Shown here piece by piece: positions 1 through 8,333 of a DNA stretch of 37,968 bases. The stretch comes from Eubacterium sp. (lineage in GTDB: Bacteria; Bacillota; Clostridia; Lachnospirales; Lachnospiraceae): contig JAGCPW010000008.1 in assembly GCA_017965495.1 (NCBI GenBank), positions 1 to 37,968 on the forward strand, read 5' to 3'. The translations under genes were made by a program, and so were the position numbers. The notes beneath the pieces are model-generated. The model made no database searches. It had not been told where the DNA came from and saw nothing but the letters and a program-made list of their open reading frames with translations. Each line of letters begins with the position of its first letter. Position 1 is the stretch's first letter.

Positions 1-597
1 TTAGTAAAATATTATTCAATTCCAGCTGAAGATGGAAATGCAGTTAATGGTAAATACCTTAAGGGCCCAGGTATGAAACTTATCAAGGCTTTCAATGAGT
101 CTGTGGGCGATAAGAAAATCATTGCAGAGGACTTGGGTGTTGAGATGCCTGAAGCCAAAAAGGTTATTGAAAAGTCAGGTTATCCATCAATGAAAGTATT
201 GGAGTTTGCCTTTGACGGAGACAGAAAGAATCCACACTTGCCATTTAACTTCAATTCAAACACTGTAGTTTACGGTGGAACACACGACAATGACACTTTA
301 GTTGGATACTTTAGCGATTTGCAGTGGTGGGAGCTTGAGTATGTGAGAGAGTTTATTGGTGATTCACACGCATCAGTTGAAAGCATTGTGGATCATATGT
401 TTAGAGAAGCATACAAGAGTGTGGCTAACTTAGTTATATTCCAGATGCAAGATGTTCTAAAGATAGACTCTAAGGGCAGAATGAATGTGCCATCTACTCT
501 TGGAACAAACTGGAGATGGCGTATGAAGACAAACGAGTTTACACCAGAGCATATGAGTTATCTAAGATATATGTCAGATATTTATGGAAGATTATAG
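1..597 (+). CDS. malQ: 4-alpha-glucanotransferase (amylomaltase), 3' part only
   Basis: This is the C-terminal part of a GH77 4-alpha-glucanotransferase, a cytoplasmic enzyme that moves glucan chains between maltodextrins during starch or glycogen use. The frame is open from base 1 (first residues LVKYYSIPAEDG), so the gene begins upstream of the window; the first ATG, at 73, is internal. Family landmarks are visible: the IIAEDLG segment with its catalytic-region acid, the VVYGGTHDNDT motif, and the C-terminal block RMNVPSTLGTNWRWRM that ends most MalQ proteins. About 198 residues of a family usually near 500 are present. lysA follows after 17 bases, so the two are probably co-transcribed. 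The family assignment is firm; the start and N-terminal half cannot be judged here. Confidence 0.93.
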   Translation, partial: LVKYYSIPAEDGNAVNGKYLKGPGMKLIKAFNESVGDKKIIAEDLGVEMPEAKKVIEKSGYPSMKVLEFAFDGDRKNPHLPFNFNSNTVVYGGTHDNDTLVGYFSDLQWWELEYVREFIGDSHASVESIVDHMFREAYKSVANLVIFQMQDVLKIDSKGRMNVPSTLGTNWRWRMKTNEFTPEHMSYLRYMSDIYGRL

Positions 598-614
598 ATA
601 GAGAGGAATTATTA

Positions 615-1871
615 ATGGAAAAGAAACCATTTGTAACGCTTGAACAGTTACAAGAAATTGAAAAAACATATCCTACGCCATTTCACATCTATGATGAGAA
701 AGGGTTTATGGAGAATGCCAGAAAGGTTAATGAAGCATTCGCCTGGAACAAAGGCTTTAGAGAGTACTTTGCAGTAAAGGCTACACCTAATCCATTCATT
801 ATCCAAAAGCTAAAAGAAGCTGGATGTGGAGTGGACTGTTCTTCAGAGACTGAGCTTATGATTGCAGAAAAGCTTGGTTTCCACGGAGATGAAATAATGT
901 ATTCATCTAATGAGACACCAGAGGGTGAGTTTAGATACTGTAATGCACTTGGTGGAATCATTAACTTAGACGATATTACTCTAATAGAAGATATGGAAGC
1001 AGAGTGCGGCATTCCAGAAACTGTTTGCTGTAGATACAATCCAGGTGGAGTGTACGAAGTATGTAATGGAATTATGGATAATCCAGGAGATGCTAAGTAC
1101 GGTATGACTCCTAACCAGATAGTAGATGCTTTTAAGATTTTGAAGGAGAAGGGCGTTAAGCATTTTGGCGTTCACGCCTTCCTTGCAAGTAACACAGTAA
1201 CTAATGAATATTATCCAATGCTTGCTAGAGATATTTTTAAACTAGCAGTTGACCTTAAGAACGAGTGCGGAGTTCACATCGCATTTGTAAATCTTTCAGG
1301 TGGTGTTGGAATTCCATACACACCAGAGCAGGAGCCGAACGACATTATGGCTATAGGTGAAGGTGTAAGACAGGTGTACGAAGAAATCCTTGTGCCAGAA
1401 GGAATGGATGATGTTGCAATCTACACTGAGATGGGACGTTTTATGATGGGACCATATGGTGCGCTTGTAACAAAGGCAGTTCATGAGAAACACATCTACA
1501 AAGAATACATAGGTGTGGATGCGTGTGCAGTTAACCTAATGCGTCCAGCTATGTACAATGCATATCACCATGTGACAGTTATGGGCAAAGAAGATGCACC
1601 TCACAACCATATGTATGACATTGTTGGTTCGCTTTGTGAGAATAATGATAAGTTTGCAGTGGACAGACATCTTCCAAAGATTGAAAAAGGTGATTTTATT
1701 TATATTCACGATACAGGTGCACATGGCTTCGCAATGGGTTATAATTATAATGGAAGACTAAAAAGTGCGGAGTTACTTCTAAAGGAGGATGGATCTGTTG
1801 AATTGATTCGCAGAGCCGAGACTCCAGAAGATTATTTTGCGACATTTGATTTCTCAGACATTATGAAATAG
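615..1871 (+). CDS. lysA: Diaminopimelate decarboxylase (PLP-dependent)
   Basis: A 418-residue fold-type III PLP decarboxylase, best read as LysA, which converts meso-diaminopimelate to L-lysine in the cytoplasm. Visible landmarks are YFAVKATPNP with the PLP-binding lysine, the glycine-rich LSGGVGIPY phosphate-binding loop, the TEMGR segment, and the C-terminal SLCENNDKF block (CxxxD type) that contributes to the active site across the dimer. The frame is open back to 516, but that would overlap malQ by about 80 bases. The ATG at 615 has a GAGGAAT ribosome-binding site and gives the expected N-terminus. Related decarboxylases of carboxynorspermidine or ornithine share this fold. The CENND block favours diaminopimelate, but substrate specificity is inferred. 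Confidence 0.85.
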   Translation: MEKKPFVTLEQLQEIEKTYPTPFHIYDEKGFMENARKVNEAFAWNKGFREYFAVKATPNPFIIQKLKEAGCGVDCSSETELMIAEKLGFHGDEIMYSSNETPEGEFRYCNALGGIINLDDITLIEDMEAECGIPETVCCRYNPGGVYEVCNGIMDNPGDAKYGMTPNQIVDAFKILKEKGVKHFGVHAFLASNTVTNEYYPMLARDIFKLAVDLKNECGVHIAFVNLSGGVGIPYTPEQEPNDIMAIGEGVRQVYEEILVPEGMDDVAIYTEMGRFMMGPYGALVTKAVHEKHIYKEYIGVDACAVNLMRPAMYNAYHHVTVMGKEDAPHNHMYDIVGSLCENNDKFAVDRHLPKIEKGDFIYIHDTGAHGFAMGYNYNGRLKSAELLLKEDGSVELIRRAETPEDYFATFDFSDIMK

Positions 1872-1880
1872 GAAAACATT

Positions 1881-2231
1881 ATGGAATGGTATTATGATTT
1901 GTATCTTGGCGAAAAGATGGCCAAGAAAAAGAACAAAATCATATATAAGATTAAGGACGGCAAATTCACACCAAGTACTTATGTGATTGCTTTGCCGCGT
2001 AATAGTCGTGACGTCTTAGAGACATTCCCAGCAGAAATCCTTAAGCAGAAATACTACAAGAGACAAGATTTGTTTATAGTGGGCCTCGCCAAAGGAAACG
2101 ACGAAGCTAATCAAGTTATGCTAGATATAATAATTGAATGCTTTAGGGAAACAGACACAGTAAATGTAAGAGATTTTATTTTAGATAGAGAAGAAAAGAA
2201 GAACGAGATTAGAGTTATTAAGTACAGATAA
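1881..2231 (+). CDS. Small conserved-looking protein of unknown function
   Basis: A 116-residue soluble, basic protein I do not recognise. It has no signal peptide or membrane segment. The N-terminus is lysine-rich (KMAKKKNKIIYKIKDGKF), followed by a mixed alpha/beta-looking body and a charged C-terminus. An ATG at 1881 sits behind an AGGAAA-like site, 9 bases after the lysA stop; the DUF2953 gene follows 16 bases later. Codon use matches its neighbours and it is enclosed in a same-strand run, so it is very likely a real gene. A later start at Met13 (1917) is possible. The position next to sporulation-associated genes proves nothing about function. Confidence 0.75.
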   Translation: MEWYYDLYLGEKMAKKKNKIIYKIKDGKFTPSTYVIALPRNSRDVLETFPAEILKQKYYKRQDLFIVGLAKGNDEANQVMLDIIIECFRETDTVNVRDFILDREEKKNEIRVIKYR

Positions 2232-2247
2232 AAGGACAAACTATTAG

Positions 2248-3270
2248 ATGTTAAGCATTTTACTATTAATATTAAAAATAATAGGAATAATATTATTGGT
2301 AATTCTAGGATTAGTATTGCTCGTTTTATTTGTGCCGATTTGCTATAGAGGTGATGTTCACTATAGCGACGATGATTTCAATACACACTTCAAAGTTCAT
2401 TGGTTGTTTTTCCCAGTCAGGTTTCTTCTTTCTTATGAGAATGATGAACTAAAACAGGAACTAAGAATTTTTGGTTTTAATGTTTTAAAAGAAAAGAAAA
2501 AAGAAGAGTATGAACCACCGCTAGCTGATGTATCTTACGAAAATGAATTGGAACTAGAAGCTATCTACGGTCAAGAAAAAGATGAAGAATTAATAGACTT
2601 GGTAGATGGTGAATCAGACTTTAGCGAAAAGGAGATGCTAGATCCAAAGTTTACATCAGTTGAGTATCCAGATGCAGAGATACCAGACATAGAAAAAATT
2701 GACACTGGTATCAAAGAGAGCAGATGGCAAAGAATTAAGGTTAAATTCAAAAGGAAAAAGAAAGAAGAAGAAAAGAAACCTAAAATTCCTTTGTCGAGGA
2801 AAATTAAAGTGGCCGCTATCAGGACCAGATCAAAGACACTGGCTATACTTGCTCAAAGTGTAAAAGCAGCTGAAACTGCTATGAAAAAGATTCAAGTGAT
2901 CTTTGAAAAGATTAGCGAGTACATCAAGTTTATTCAGAGGAAATCCACTAGAAGAGCTTTTAAGAAGGCCATGGCTTTGGTAGTAAAACTTCTTAAACAC
3001 ATCTTCCCAAGGAAGATAAAAGGAAGGATAGACTTTGGTTTAGATGAACCGCATTTGACGGGACAAGCCTTAGGTGGTGTGGCTATTGCATATGATATGT
3101 TTCATATAGATCCAAATGATGTTGAAACTATCCCACACTTTGAAAAAGAAATGATAGATGCTAGACTAGAATACAGAGGACGAATTTTTATATGCTTTTT
3201 AGCATTTAATGGTGTTAAATTTATTTTAGATCCAGATACAAGAAAGACAATTAAGTTTTTTAAGAAATAG
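2248..3270 (+). CDS. DUF2953-family membrane protein (YtfI-like)
   Basis: A 340-residue protein with one long N-terminal hydrophobic segment (about residues 2-30) and a large hydrophilic remainder. A central charged, lysine/glutamate-rich stretch separates a membrane-proximal region (HWLFFPVRFLLSYE, ELRIFGFNVL) from the C-terminal DUF2953-like block containing GRIDFGLDEPHLTGQALGG. In Bacillus and many Clostridia this family is encoded directly upstream of ytfJ/gerW, and the same order is seen here with a gap of 11 bases. That linkage supports both calls and suggests a spore-related role, which is inference. The start is the ATG at 2248 with AAAGGA about 11 bases upstream. The exact function is unknown in the family as I know it. 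Confidence 0.8.
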   Translation: MLSILLLILKIIGIILLVILGLVLLVLFVPICYRGDVHYSDDDFNTHFKVHWLFFPVRFLLSYENDELKQELRIFGFNVLKEKKKEEYEPPLADVSYENELELEAIYGQEKDEELIDLVDGESDFSEKEMLDPKFTSVEYPDAEIPDIEKIDTGIKESRWQRIKVKFKRKKKEEEKKPKIPLSRKIKVAAIRTRSKTLAILAQSVKAAETAMKKIQVIFEKISEYIKFIQRKSTRRAFKKAMALVVKLLKHIFPRKIKGRIDFGLDEPHLTGQALGGVAIAYDMFHIDPNDVETIPHFEKEMIDARLEYRGRIFICFLAFNGVKFILDPDTRKTIKFFKK

Positions 3271-3281
3271 GAGGTCTCATT

Positions 3282-3662
3282 ATGGCAGACAAAAACAAGA
3301 AAACTAGTGAAGAATTAGTTGAAGCAATGGAGCACTTTATCACTACTAAATCTGTGGTAGGTGAACCTATCCAACTTGGCGATACTATTTTATTGCCTTT
3401 GGCAGATGTGTCATTTGGTATGGGTATCGGAATGTTTTCTAAAGGCGAAAACGGTACTGGTGGTGTAGGCGGAAAGATTACACCTAACGCTGTTTTGGTT
3501 CTTAAGAAGGGTTCATCAAAGATTATCAGCGTAAAAGACTCTGATGGTATTTCTAAGATTATCGATATGGTGCCTGACGTTGTCAACAAATTCGGCGACA
3601 AAGTAGGAGACAAGTTCGGTAAAAAGGAAAAAGATACTGGAGTAGATAATAAGGAAGATTAA
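3282..3662 (+). CDS. gerW: GerW-family sporulation protein (YtfJ)
   Basis: A 126-residue protein matching the GerW/YtfJ family, found in endospore formers and needed in Bacillus subtilis for proper germination. Recognisable features are the VVGEPIQLGDTILLPLADVSFGMG block, a glycine-rich GENGTGGVGGKI turn, and the conserved tail around NAVLVLKK and IIDMVPDVVNKF. The C-terminus is lysine/aspartate-rich. The ATG at 3282 is preceded by an excellent AGGAGG. Its stop overlaps the metF start by one base (TAATG), so metF is probably translationally coupled to it. The gene is good evidence that the organism, or its recent ancestors, can sporulate. Confidence 0.9.
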   Translation: MADKNKKTSEELVEAMEHFITTKSVVGEPIQLGDTILLPLADVSFGMGIGMFSKGENGTGGVGGKITPNAVLVLKKGSSKIISVKDSDGISKIIDMVPDVVNKFGDKVGDKFGKKEKDTGVDNKED

Positions 3663-4534
3663 TGAGCATAATAGAACTGTTTGAGAACAAGACGGTTTTC
3701 TCATTCGAAGTTTTTCCACCCAAAAAAGAGAGTGGTGTTGAAACTATTTACTCTACACTAAAGGATTTAAAAGAATTAAATCCTGATTTCATTAGCGTGA
3801 CTTATGGTGCTGGTGGAAGTGGAACGAATGGAGTGAGCACAGCCGATTTATGTTCTCTTATTAAAAACGAATATGGAATAGAAACTATTGCGCATTTATC
3901 TTGTCTTTATAATACGAAAGAATCAGTTGATAAGATTTTGGAAGAGTTAAAAGCTAATGATGTTAAAAACATATTGGCTCTTCGTGGTGATGTAAATCCT
4001 GATGTGGAAATTAAAGATGATTTTAAATATGCTTCAGACTTAGTGGAGTATATTAAGAGTAAAGATATGGGATTTGATATAACTGGAGCATGTTATCCAG
4101 AGGTTCACCAAGAAGCAGAAGACTTACATACTGATGTTTTGAATTTGAAGAAGAAAGTGGATGCAGGTGCCAGCCATCTTATTTCACAGCTATTCTTTGA
4201 TAACAATTCTTTTTATGAATTTATGGATGAGGCAAGAGGAGTAGGCATAGATGTGCCAGTGGAAGCAGGTATTATGCCAGTCACCAATAAGAGCCAAATC
4301 GAGAGAATGGTTTCAATGTGTGGTGCTAGTATTCCAGCCAAGTTATCAAAACTATTGCAACGTTTTGGGGACGACAAAATGGCTATGCGTGATGCAGGTA
4401 TTTCATATGCGATAGATCAGATAATGGACTTAGTTGCAAATGGAGTGGACGGAGTTCATATTTATACAATGAACGATGCGTATGTTGCTAGAAAGATAAC
4501 AGAAGCAGTTAACAATATAATGAAGTTTAAATAA
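3662..4534 (+). CDS. metF: Methylenetetrahydrofolate reductase
   Basis: A 290-residue TIM-barrel flavoprotein of the MetF family, which reduces 5,10-methylene-THF to 5-methyl-THF, the methyl donor for MetH encoded just downstream. Motifs seen are FSFEVFPPK at the N-terminus with the catalytic glutamate, SVTYGAGGSG, IAHLSCLYNT, the LALRGDVNPD flavin-region motif, and the SQLFFDNNSFYEF block. The length is typical of bacterial MetF. Its ATG overlaps the gerW stop, and the next gene starts one base after its stop, so the metF/activation-domain/metH set is a compact module. I see no B12 or SAM riboswitch before it; there is no intergenic space to hold one. Confidence 0.95.
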   Translation: MSIIELFENKTVFSFEVFPPKKESGVETIYSTLKDLKELNPDFISVTYGAGGSGTNGVSTADLCSLIKNEYGIETIAHLSCLYNTKESVDKILEELKANDVKNILALRGDVNPDVEIKDDFKYASDLVEYIKSKDMGFDITGACYPEVHQEAEDLHTDVLNLKKKVDAGASHLISQLFFDNNSFYEFMDEARGVGIDVPVEAGIMPVTNKSQIERMVSMCGASIPAKLSKLLQRFGDDKMAMRDAGISYAIDQIMDLVANGVDGVHIYTMNDAYVARKITEAVNNIMKFK

Positions 4535-4535
4535 A

Positions 4536-5123
4536 ATGAACAAGCATACTATACAAATTTCAGATAACGATTATAAAGAAGTTCTTAAAACTTTAGGATA
4601 TGAAAAAGATTCTCTTGATGAAAGTGTTAAAGAACTTCTTTTAGTATGTGAAAGACAGTTGCGTGAAGTAGTGAATGCCTGTTTTGTATACAGAGTATTT
4701 GACTATAAAGATGAGACATTGGTAGACTCTAACTTTGAGTTAGAGGGAGAAACTATAAAAGAACATTTAGAAGGATTTAATAAATGTGCTTGCCTTTGCG
4801 CCACACTTGGTGGAGAGGTAGATGCTCTTATTAGAAAGAAGCAGGTTACATCAATGGCTGAGGCTATGATGATAGATAATATGGCATCTTTCTTAATAGA
4901 AAAAGCGTGTGACCACGCTGAAGAAATAATAATGGAAAACTTTGACGGTTGCGATAAGACTTTTAGATATGGTCTTGGGTATGGAGACTTTCCTATTGAA
5001 AAGCAAAAAGAATTTTTAGATATGTTAGAAGCAAGCAGACAAGTGGGAGTTCATGTGAACGAGGCATCAATGCTTATGCCTACCAAATCAGTTACTTGCT
5101 TGATTGGAATAAAAGATGATTAA
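4536..5123 (+). CDS. Stand-alone methionine synthase reactivation-domain protein
   Basis: A 195-residue protein resembling the C-terminal AdoMet-binding activation domain of methionine synthase (Met_synt_B12 family), here a separate polypeptide. Supporting features are the YRVFDYKD segment, CLCATLGGEVDALIRKKQ, and the FRYGLGYGDFPIEKQKE block, which corresponds to the R-x-S-x-GYPACPD/Y region in E. coli MetH, followed by a VHVNEASMLMPTKSVTCLIGI tail. Its role is inferred to be reductive remethylation of oxidised cob(II)alamin in the adjacent MetH, which lacks this domain. There is no clear ribosome-binding site; it begins one base after metF and overlaps metH by 8 bases, consistent with translational coupling and matched production. 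Confidence 0.85.
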   Translation: MNKHTIQISDNDYKEVLKTLGYEKDSLDESVKELLLVCERQLREVVNACFVYRVFDYKDETLVDSNFELEGETIKEHLEGFNKCACLCATLGGEVDALIRKKQVTSMAEAMMIDNMASFLIEKACDHAEEIIMENFDGCDKTFRYGLGYGDFPIEKQKEFLDMLEASRQVGVHVNEASMLMPTKSVTCLIGIKDD

Positions 5124-7467
5124 AGAGTGGTTAAACGAAAACTACATATTGCTAGATGGAGCCATGGGAACTATGCTCCAGAAAAGTGGTGAGATGGGAG
5201 AAACTCTTCCTGAGGTTTTAAATATTGAAAAACCAGAACTCATCACAAGCATTCACAAGGCATATAAAGATGCGGGTGCGCAGATTGTATATGCCAATAC
5301 TTTTGGTGCCAACAGATATAAGATGAAAGATGCTGGCTACAGCGTGGATGAACTAATTAGCGCTGCAGTTAACAATGCCAAAAATTCTGGCGCCAAGGTA
5401 GCACTAGACATAGGACCTATTGGAAAACTATTAGAGCCACTAGGTGATATGACGTTTGAAGACGCATACGATATCTTTAAAGAAGAAGTGTTAGCAGGAA
5501 AAGATGCAGACATTATTGTTATTGAAACTATGACAGATCTACTAGAGACTAAAGCTGCTGTATTAGCGGCCAAAGAAAACAGTGATAAGCCTGTTTTTGT
5601 GACAATGACGTTTGAAGAAAACAGAAGAACATTCACTGGTGTAAGTATTGCATCAATGTGTCATACGCTAGAGGGACTAGGAGTAGATGCGTTGGGTGTT
5701 AACTGTTCACTTGGACCAAAAGAGTTACTTCCTATAGTAGAAGAAATAGTGGGTGAAGTAAGTGTTCCAGTTATTGTAAAGGCTAATGCAGGTCTACCTG
5801 ATCCTGTCACAAACGAGTACAGTCTAAAGCCAGAAGATTTTGCTACACACTATAAAGAAATGAGAAAGATGGGTGTTAAGGTCTTTGGCGGATGCTGCGG
5901 AACTACACCTGAATACATAGAAGAAATAAAAACTGTTTTAGAAAATGCCGAGGTAGAAGAAAAAGAGAATACTAAAACACTAAATGTTTGCTCACCTACT
6001 AAGACTGTGAAAGTAGACTCTCCTAAGATTATCGGTGAGAGAATAAATCCAACTGGAAAGAAGAGATTCAAACAAGCGTTAATAGAACAAGATATGAATT
6101 ATATTTTGTCTCAGGCTATTGAACAGGTGGATGCAGGTGCAGACATTTTGGATGTAAACGTAGGACTTCCAGAGATAGATGAGCCAGAGATGATGGTTAA
6201 GACTATCAAGGCTTTGCAGGCGGTAGTGGATGTGCCACTTCAGATTGATTCATCAGACCCAGAGGCTATAGAGGCAGGGCTTCGTGTTTACAATGGTAAG
6301 CCAATAGTAAACTCAGTAAATGGCGATGATGAAGTGCTAGACTCAATTCTTCCTATTGTTAAAAAGTACGGAGCATCAGTGATTGGTCTAACACTTGATT
6401 CAAATGGTATTCCAAAGACAGTGGAAGATAGAATAAATATTGCCAAGAAGATAATGGATAAGGCATTATCTTACGGCATTCCTAGAGAAGATATAATTAT
6501 TGACTGTCTAACAATGACAGTAGCAACAGATCAAAACGCAGCCAAAGATACACTAAGAGCGCTTAAGTATGTGAAAGATAAACTTGGACTTCGCACAGTG
6601 CTTGGTGTTTCAAATGTTTCTTTTGGTATGCCTAACAGACCAAGAGTAAATCAGGTGTTCTTGCATATGGCTCTTAATTATGGTTTGGATTTGCCTATTA
6701 TTAATCCAAACATTCCAGCCATGACAGATACTGTTAAAAACTATGGTTCATTAGAAGAAATAGATGTTGATACATTTGACTTCTTCGAGTATGCAAATAT
6801 TCAAACAGAAGAAGAGGATGATCAAAAATCAGAAGAAATTGCTGACCCTAAAGAGGCTATCCTTTATGCTATGCAAAAGGGACTATCTGAAAAAGCAACT
6901 AATATCACAAAGCAACTACTAGAGAGTAAGACTCCAATGGAAATCATCAATGAGTATTTGATTCCGTCGCTAGATAAAATAGGAGAGGAGTTTGAGAAGG
7001 GAACATTGTTCTTGCCTCAGCTAATAATGGCTGCAGAGACTGCTAAGGATTGTTTTGATATTATTAAGACTCATCTTGCTAATACTGGCGAAAAGACCGA
7101 GAGCAAAGGCAAAATAATAGTAGCTACAGTAAAAGGCGATATTCATGATATAGGAAAGAATATAGTTAAGGTAATCCTTGAAAACTATGGATATGATGTT
7201 ATTGACTTAGGACGAGATGTGGCTCCTGAGGAAATACTTGAGACTACAAAGAAGGAAAACGTTACATTAGTTGGCTTATCAGCGCTTATGACTACCACAC
7301 TTCCTGCTATGCAAGAAACAATTGATCTGTTAAAAGAGTTAGATGATGTGAAAGTAATGGTAGGTGGAGCAGTGCTTACAGAAGATTATTCTAAGCAAAT
7401 TGGGGCTGATTATTACTCAAAAGATGCCAAAATGTCGGTTGATATAGCTAAAAAAGTTCTGGGTTAA
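5116..7467 (+). CDS. metH: Cobalamin-dependent methionine synthase without activation domain
   Basis: A 783-residue B12-dependent homocysteine methyltransferase. Domain order: homocysteine-binding barrel (about 1-285) with zinc ligands Cys197, Cys260 and Cys261 (GVNCS and GGCCGTT); pterin/methyl-THF-binding barrel (about 300-570), with GERINPTG and the LDVNVGLPEID block; cobalamin-binding cap helices (about 585-660); and a Rossmann B12 domain with the cobalt-ligand motif DIHDIG (Asp675-His677-Gly680). E. coli MetH has about 1,230 residues; the missing C-terminal third is the activation domain, supplied here by the upstream gene. The enzyme makes methionine from homocysteine using methyl-THF from MetF. 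No terminator is seen before the L28 promoter. Confidence 0.96.
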   Translation: MIKEWLNENYILLDGAMGTMLQKSGEMGETLPEVLNIEKPELITSIHKAYKDAGAQIVYANTFGANRYKMKDAGYSVDELISAAVNNAKNSGAKVALDIGPIGKLLEPLGDMTFEDAYDIFKEEVLAGKDADIIVIETMTDLLETKAAVLAAKENSDKPVFVTMTFEENRRTFTGVSIASMCHTLEGLGVDALGVNCSLGPKELLPIVEEIVGEVSVPVIVKANAGLPDPVTNEYSLKPEDFATHYKEMRKMGVKVFGGCCGTTPEYIEEIKTVLENAEVEEKENTKTLNVCSPTKTVKVDSPKIIGERINPTGKKRFKQALIEQDMNYILSQAIEQVDAGADILDVNVGLPEIDEPEMMVKTIKALQAVVDVPLQIDSSDPEAIEAGLRVYNGKPIVNSVNGDDEVLDSILPIVKKYGASVIGLTLDSNGIPKTVEDRINIAKKIMDKALSYGIPREDIIIDCLTMTVATDQNAAKDTLRALKYVKDKLGLRTVLGVSNVSFGMPNRPRVNQVFLHMALNYGLDLPIINPNIPAMTDTVKNYGSLEEIDVDTFDFFEYANIQTEEEDDQKSEEIADPKEAILYAMQKGLSEKATNITKQLLESKTPMEIINEYLIPSLDKIGEEFEKGTLFLPQLIMAAETAKDCFDIIKTHLANTGEKTESKGKIIVATVKGDIHDIGKNIVKVILENYGYDVIDLGRDVAPEEILETTKKENVTLVGLSALMTTTLPAMQETIDLLKELDDVKVMVGGAVLTEDYSKQIGADYYSKDAKMSVDIAKKVLG

Positions 7468-7474
7468 AAAGTAC

Positions 7475-7503
7475 TTGCATTTTATAGGTGCTTTTGATAA
7501 AAT
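7475..7503 (+). promoter_or_regulatory. Predicted housekeeping promoter for rpmB
   Basis: TTGCAT at 7475-7480 and TAAAAT at 7498-7503 are separated by 17 bases, a good match to a SigA-type promoter. It starts 8 bases after the metH stop and would give a leader of about 50 bases before rpmB. Confidence 0.65.
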
Positions 7504-7515
7504 ACACTTCGTGTC

Positions 7516-7538
7516 AAATCGATGAGTAAGTTCGATTT
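7516..7538 (+). promoter_or_regulatory. Hairpin in the L28 mRNA leader
   Basis: AAATCGA (7516-7522) can pair with TCGATTT (7532-7538) around a 9-base loop, between the predicted start site and the rpmB ribosome-binding site. A smaller ACAC/GTGT hairpin (7504-7514) lies at the likely transcript start. A role in control of L28 synthesis is only a possibility. Confidence 0.3.
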
Positions 7539-7562
7539 AATATCTTAAAAGGAGGTGCTATT

Positions 7563-7748
7563 ATGGCTAAATGTGAAATTTGCGGTAAGGGTGCTCATTT
7601 TGGAAAAGCTGTGTCTCATTCACACAGAAGATCAAGCAGAATGTGGAAATCAAATATCAAAAAAGTTAGAGTAAAAACAGATGGAAACGCAAAGAGAATG
7701 TACGTTTGTACACAGTGTTTGAAATCTGGTAAGGTTGAGAGAGCATAA
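7563..7748 (+). CDS. rpmB: 50S ribosomal protein L28
   Basis: A 61-residue L28 of the zinc-ribbon type. CEICGKGA near the N-terminus and [10 protein letters not shown] near the C-terminus form the CxxC...CxxC set, with the basic [20 protein letters not shown] core between. It is a structural protein of the large ribosomal subunit. The start has a strong AAGGAGG. It forms its own unit, with a promoter upstream and an intrinsic terminator downstream. In many Firmicutes rpmB lies next to the yloU-yloV pair, as here. Retention of all four cysteines marks the zinc-binding version rather than the C-minus paralogue induced by zinc starvation. Confidence 0.97.
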   Translation: MAKCEICGKGAHFGKAVSHSHRRSSRMWKSNIKKVRVKTDGNAKRMYVCTQCLKSGKVERA

Positions 7749-7771
7749 ATTTGCTCTGTCACTAATAAATG

Positions 7772-7803
7772 ACTGTTCTAATAGAAGAACAGTCGTTTTT
7801 TTA
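7772..7803 (+). terminator. Intrinsic terminator after rpmB
   Basis: A 9-bp stem, GACTGTTCT (7772-7780) with AGAACAGTC (7787-7795), is followed by a run of T from 7797. Confidence 0.92.
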
Positions 7804-7861
7804 TATATCGAAAAGACCTAAAAAATGGGTGGTTTTAAAGATTTTTAATCACTTAAATGTC

Positions 7862-7890
7862 TTTAATTTTAACTCAAAAAATAGTATAAT
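7862..7890 (+). promoter_or_regulatory. Predicted promoter for the yloU-fakA run
   Basis: A consensus TATAAT lies at 7885-7890, with a poor -35 (TTTAAT, 7862-7867) at 17-base spacing. It could drive the whole co-directional run through thrS, since no terminator was found inside that run. Confidence 0.6.
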
Positions 7891-7921
7891 ATATAGACTA
7901 TGGTTTATAGGAGGATAAGTC

Positions 7922-8281
7922 ATGAAAGGTAAATTAGATACAGACTTAGGCCAGGTATTAATTAGCCCTGATGTTATTGCACAGTATGCTTCAGAGACAG
8001 CTTATGAGTGCTTTGGTATCGTGGGAATGGCAATGGTAAGCGTAAAAGATGGACTTGTAAAGCTATTAAAAAGAACAAGTTCTACAATGGGTATCAATGT
8101 AGAAATTGATGAAAAGAATGAAATCTCTATAGACTTTCATATCATTGTTTCATACGGTGTAAATATTGTCACAATAGCAGACAATATTATTTCTAGTGTG
8201 AAATATAAAGTTGAAGAATTTACAGGTATGAATGTAAAGAAAGTAAACGTTATTGTTGAAGGTGTAAGAGTAATAGACTAA
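7922..8281 (+). CDS. Asp23/Gls24 family protein (YloU-like)
   Basis: A 119-residue protein of the Asp23/Gls24 envelope-stress family (YloU in Bacillus). The N-terminal GQVLISPDVIAQYASETAYECFGIVGMA and the later IDFHIIVSYGVNIVTIADNI and VKKVNVIVEGVRV blocks are the family core. It has no signal peptide or membrane segment. In Firmicutes it is regularly encoded directly before the fatty acid kinase FakA (YloV), as here, 52 bases upstream. The ATG at 7922 has AGGAGG at good spacing. The biochemical role of the family is not settled; the link to envelope lipid metabolism is inferred from the conserved pairing. Confidence 0.9.
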   Translation: MKGKLDTDLGQVLISPDVIAQYASETAYECFGIVGMAMVSVKDGLVKLLKRTSSTMGINVEIDEKNEISIDFHIIVSYGVNIVTIADNIISSVKYKVEEFTGMNVKKVNVIVEGVRVID

Positions 8282-8333
8282 TAAGGATTAATTATAGAAT
8301 AAAGTAATAGTAATTACTTTAGGAGGAATTATC

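Noticed and set aside
516-614. N-terminal extension of lysA
   Set aside because: It would overlap malQ by 82 bases and adds residues not typical of the family; ATG 615 has a ribosome-binding site.
3640-5130. B12 or SAM riboswitch for the metF-metH module
   Set aside because: No intergenic space: metF overlaps gerW, the activation-domain gene begins one base after metF, and metH overlaps it.
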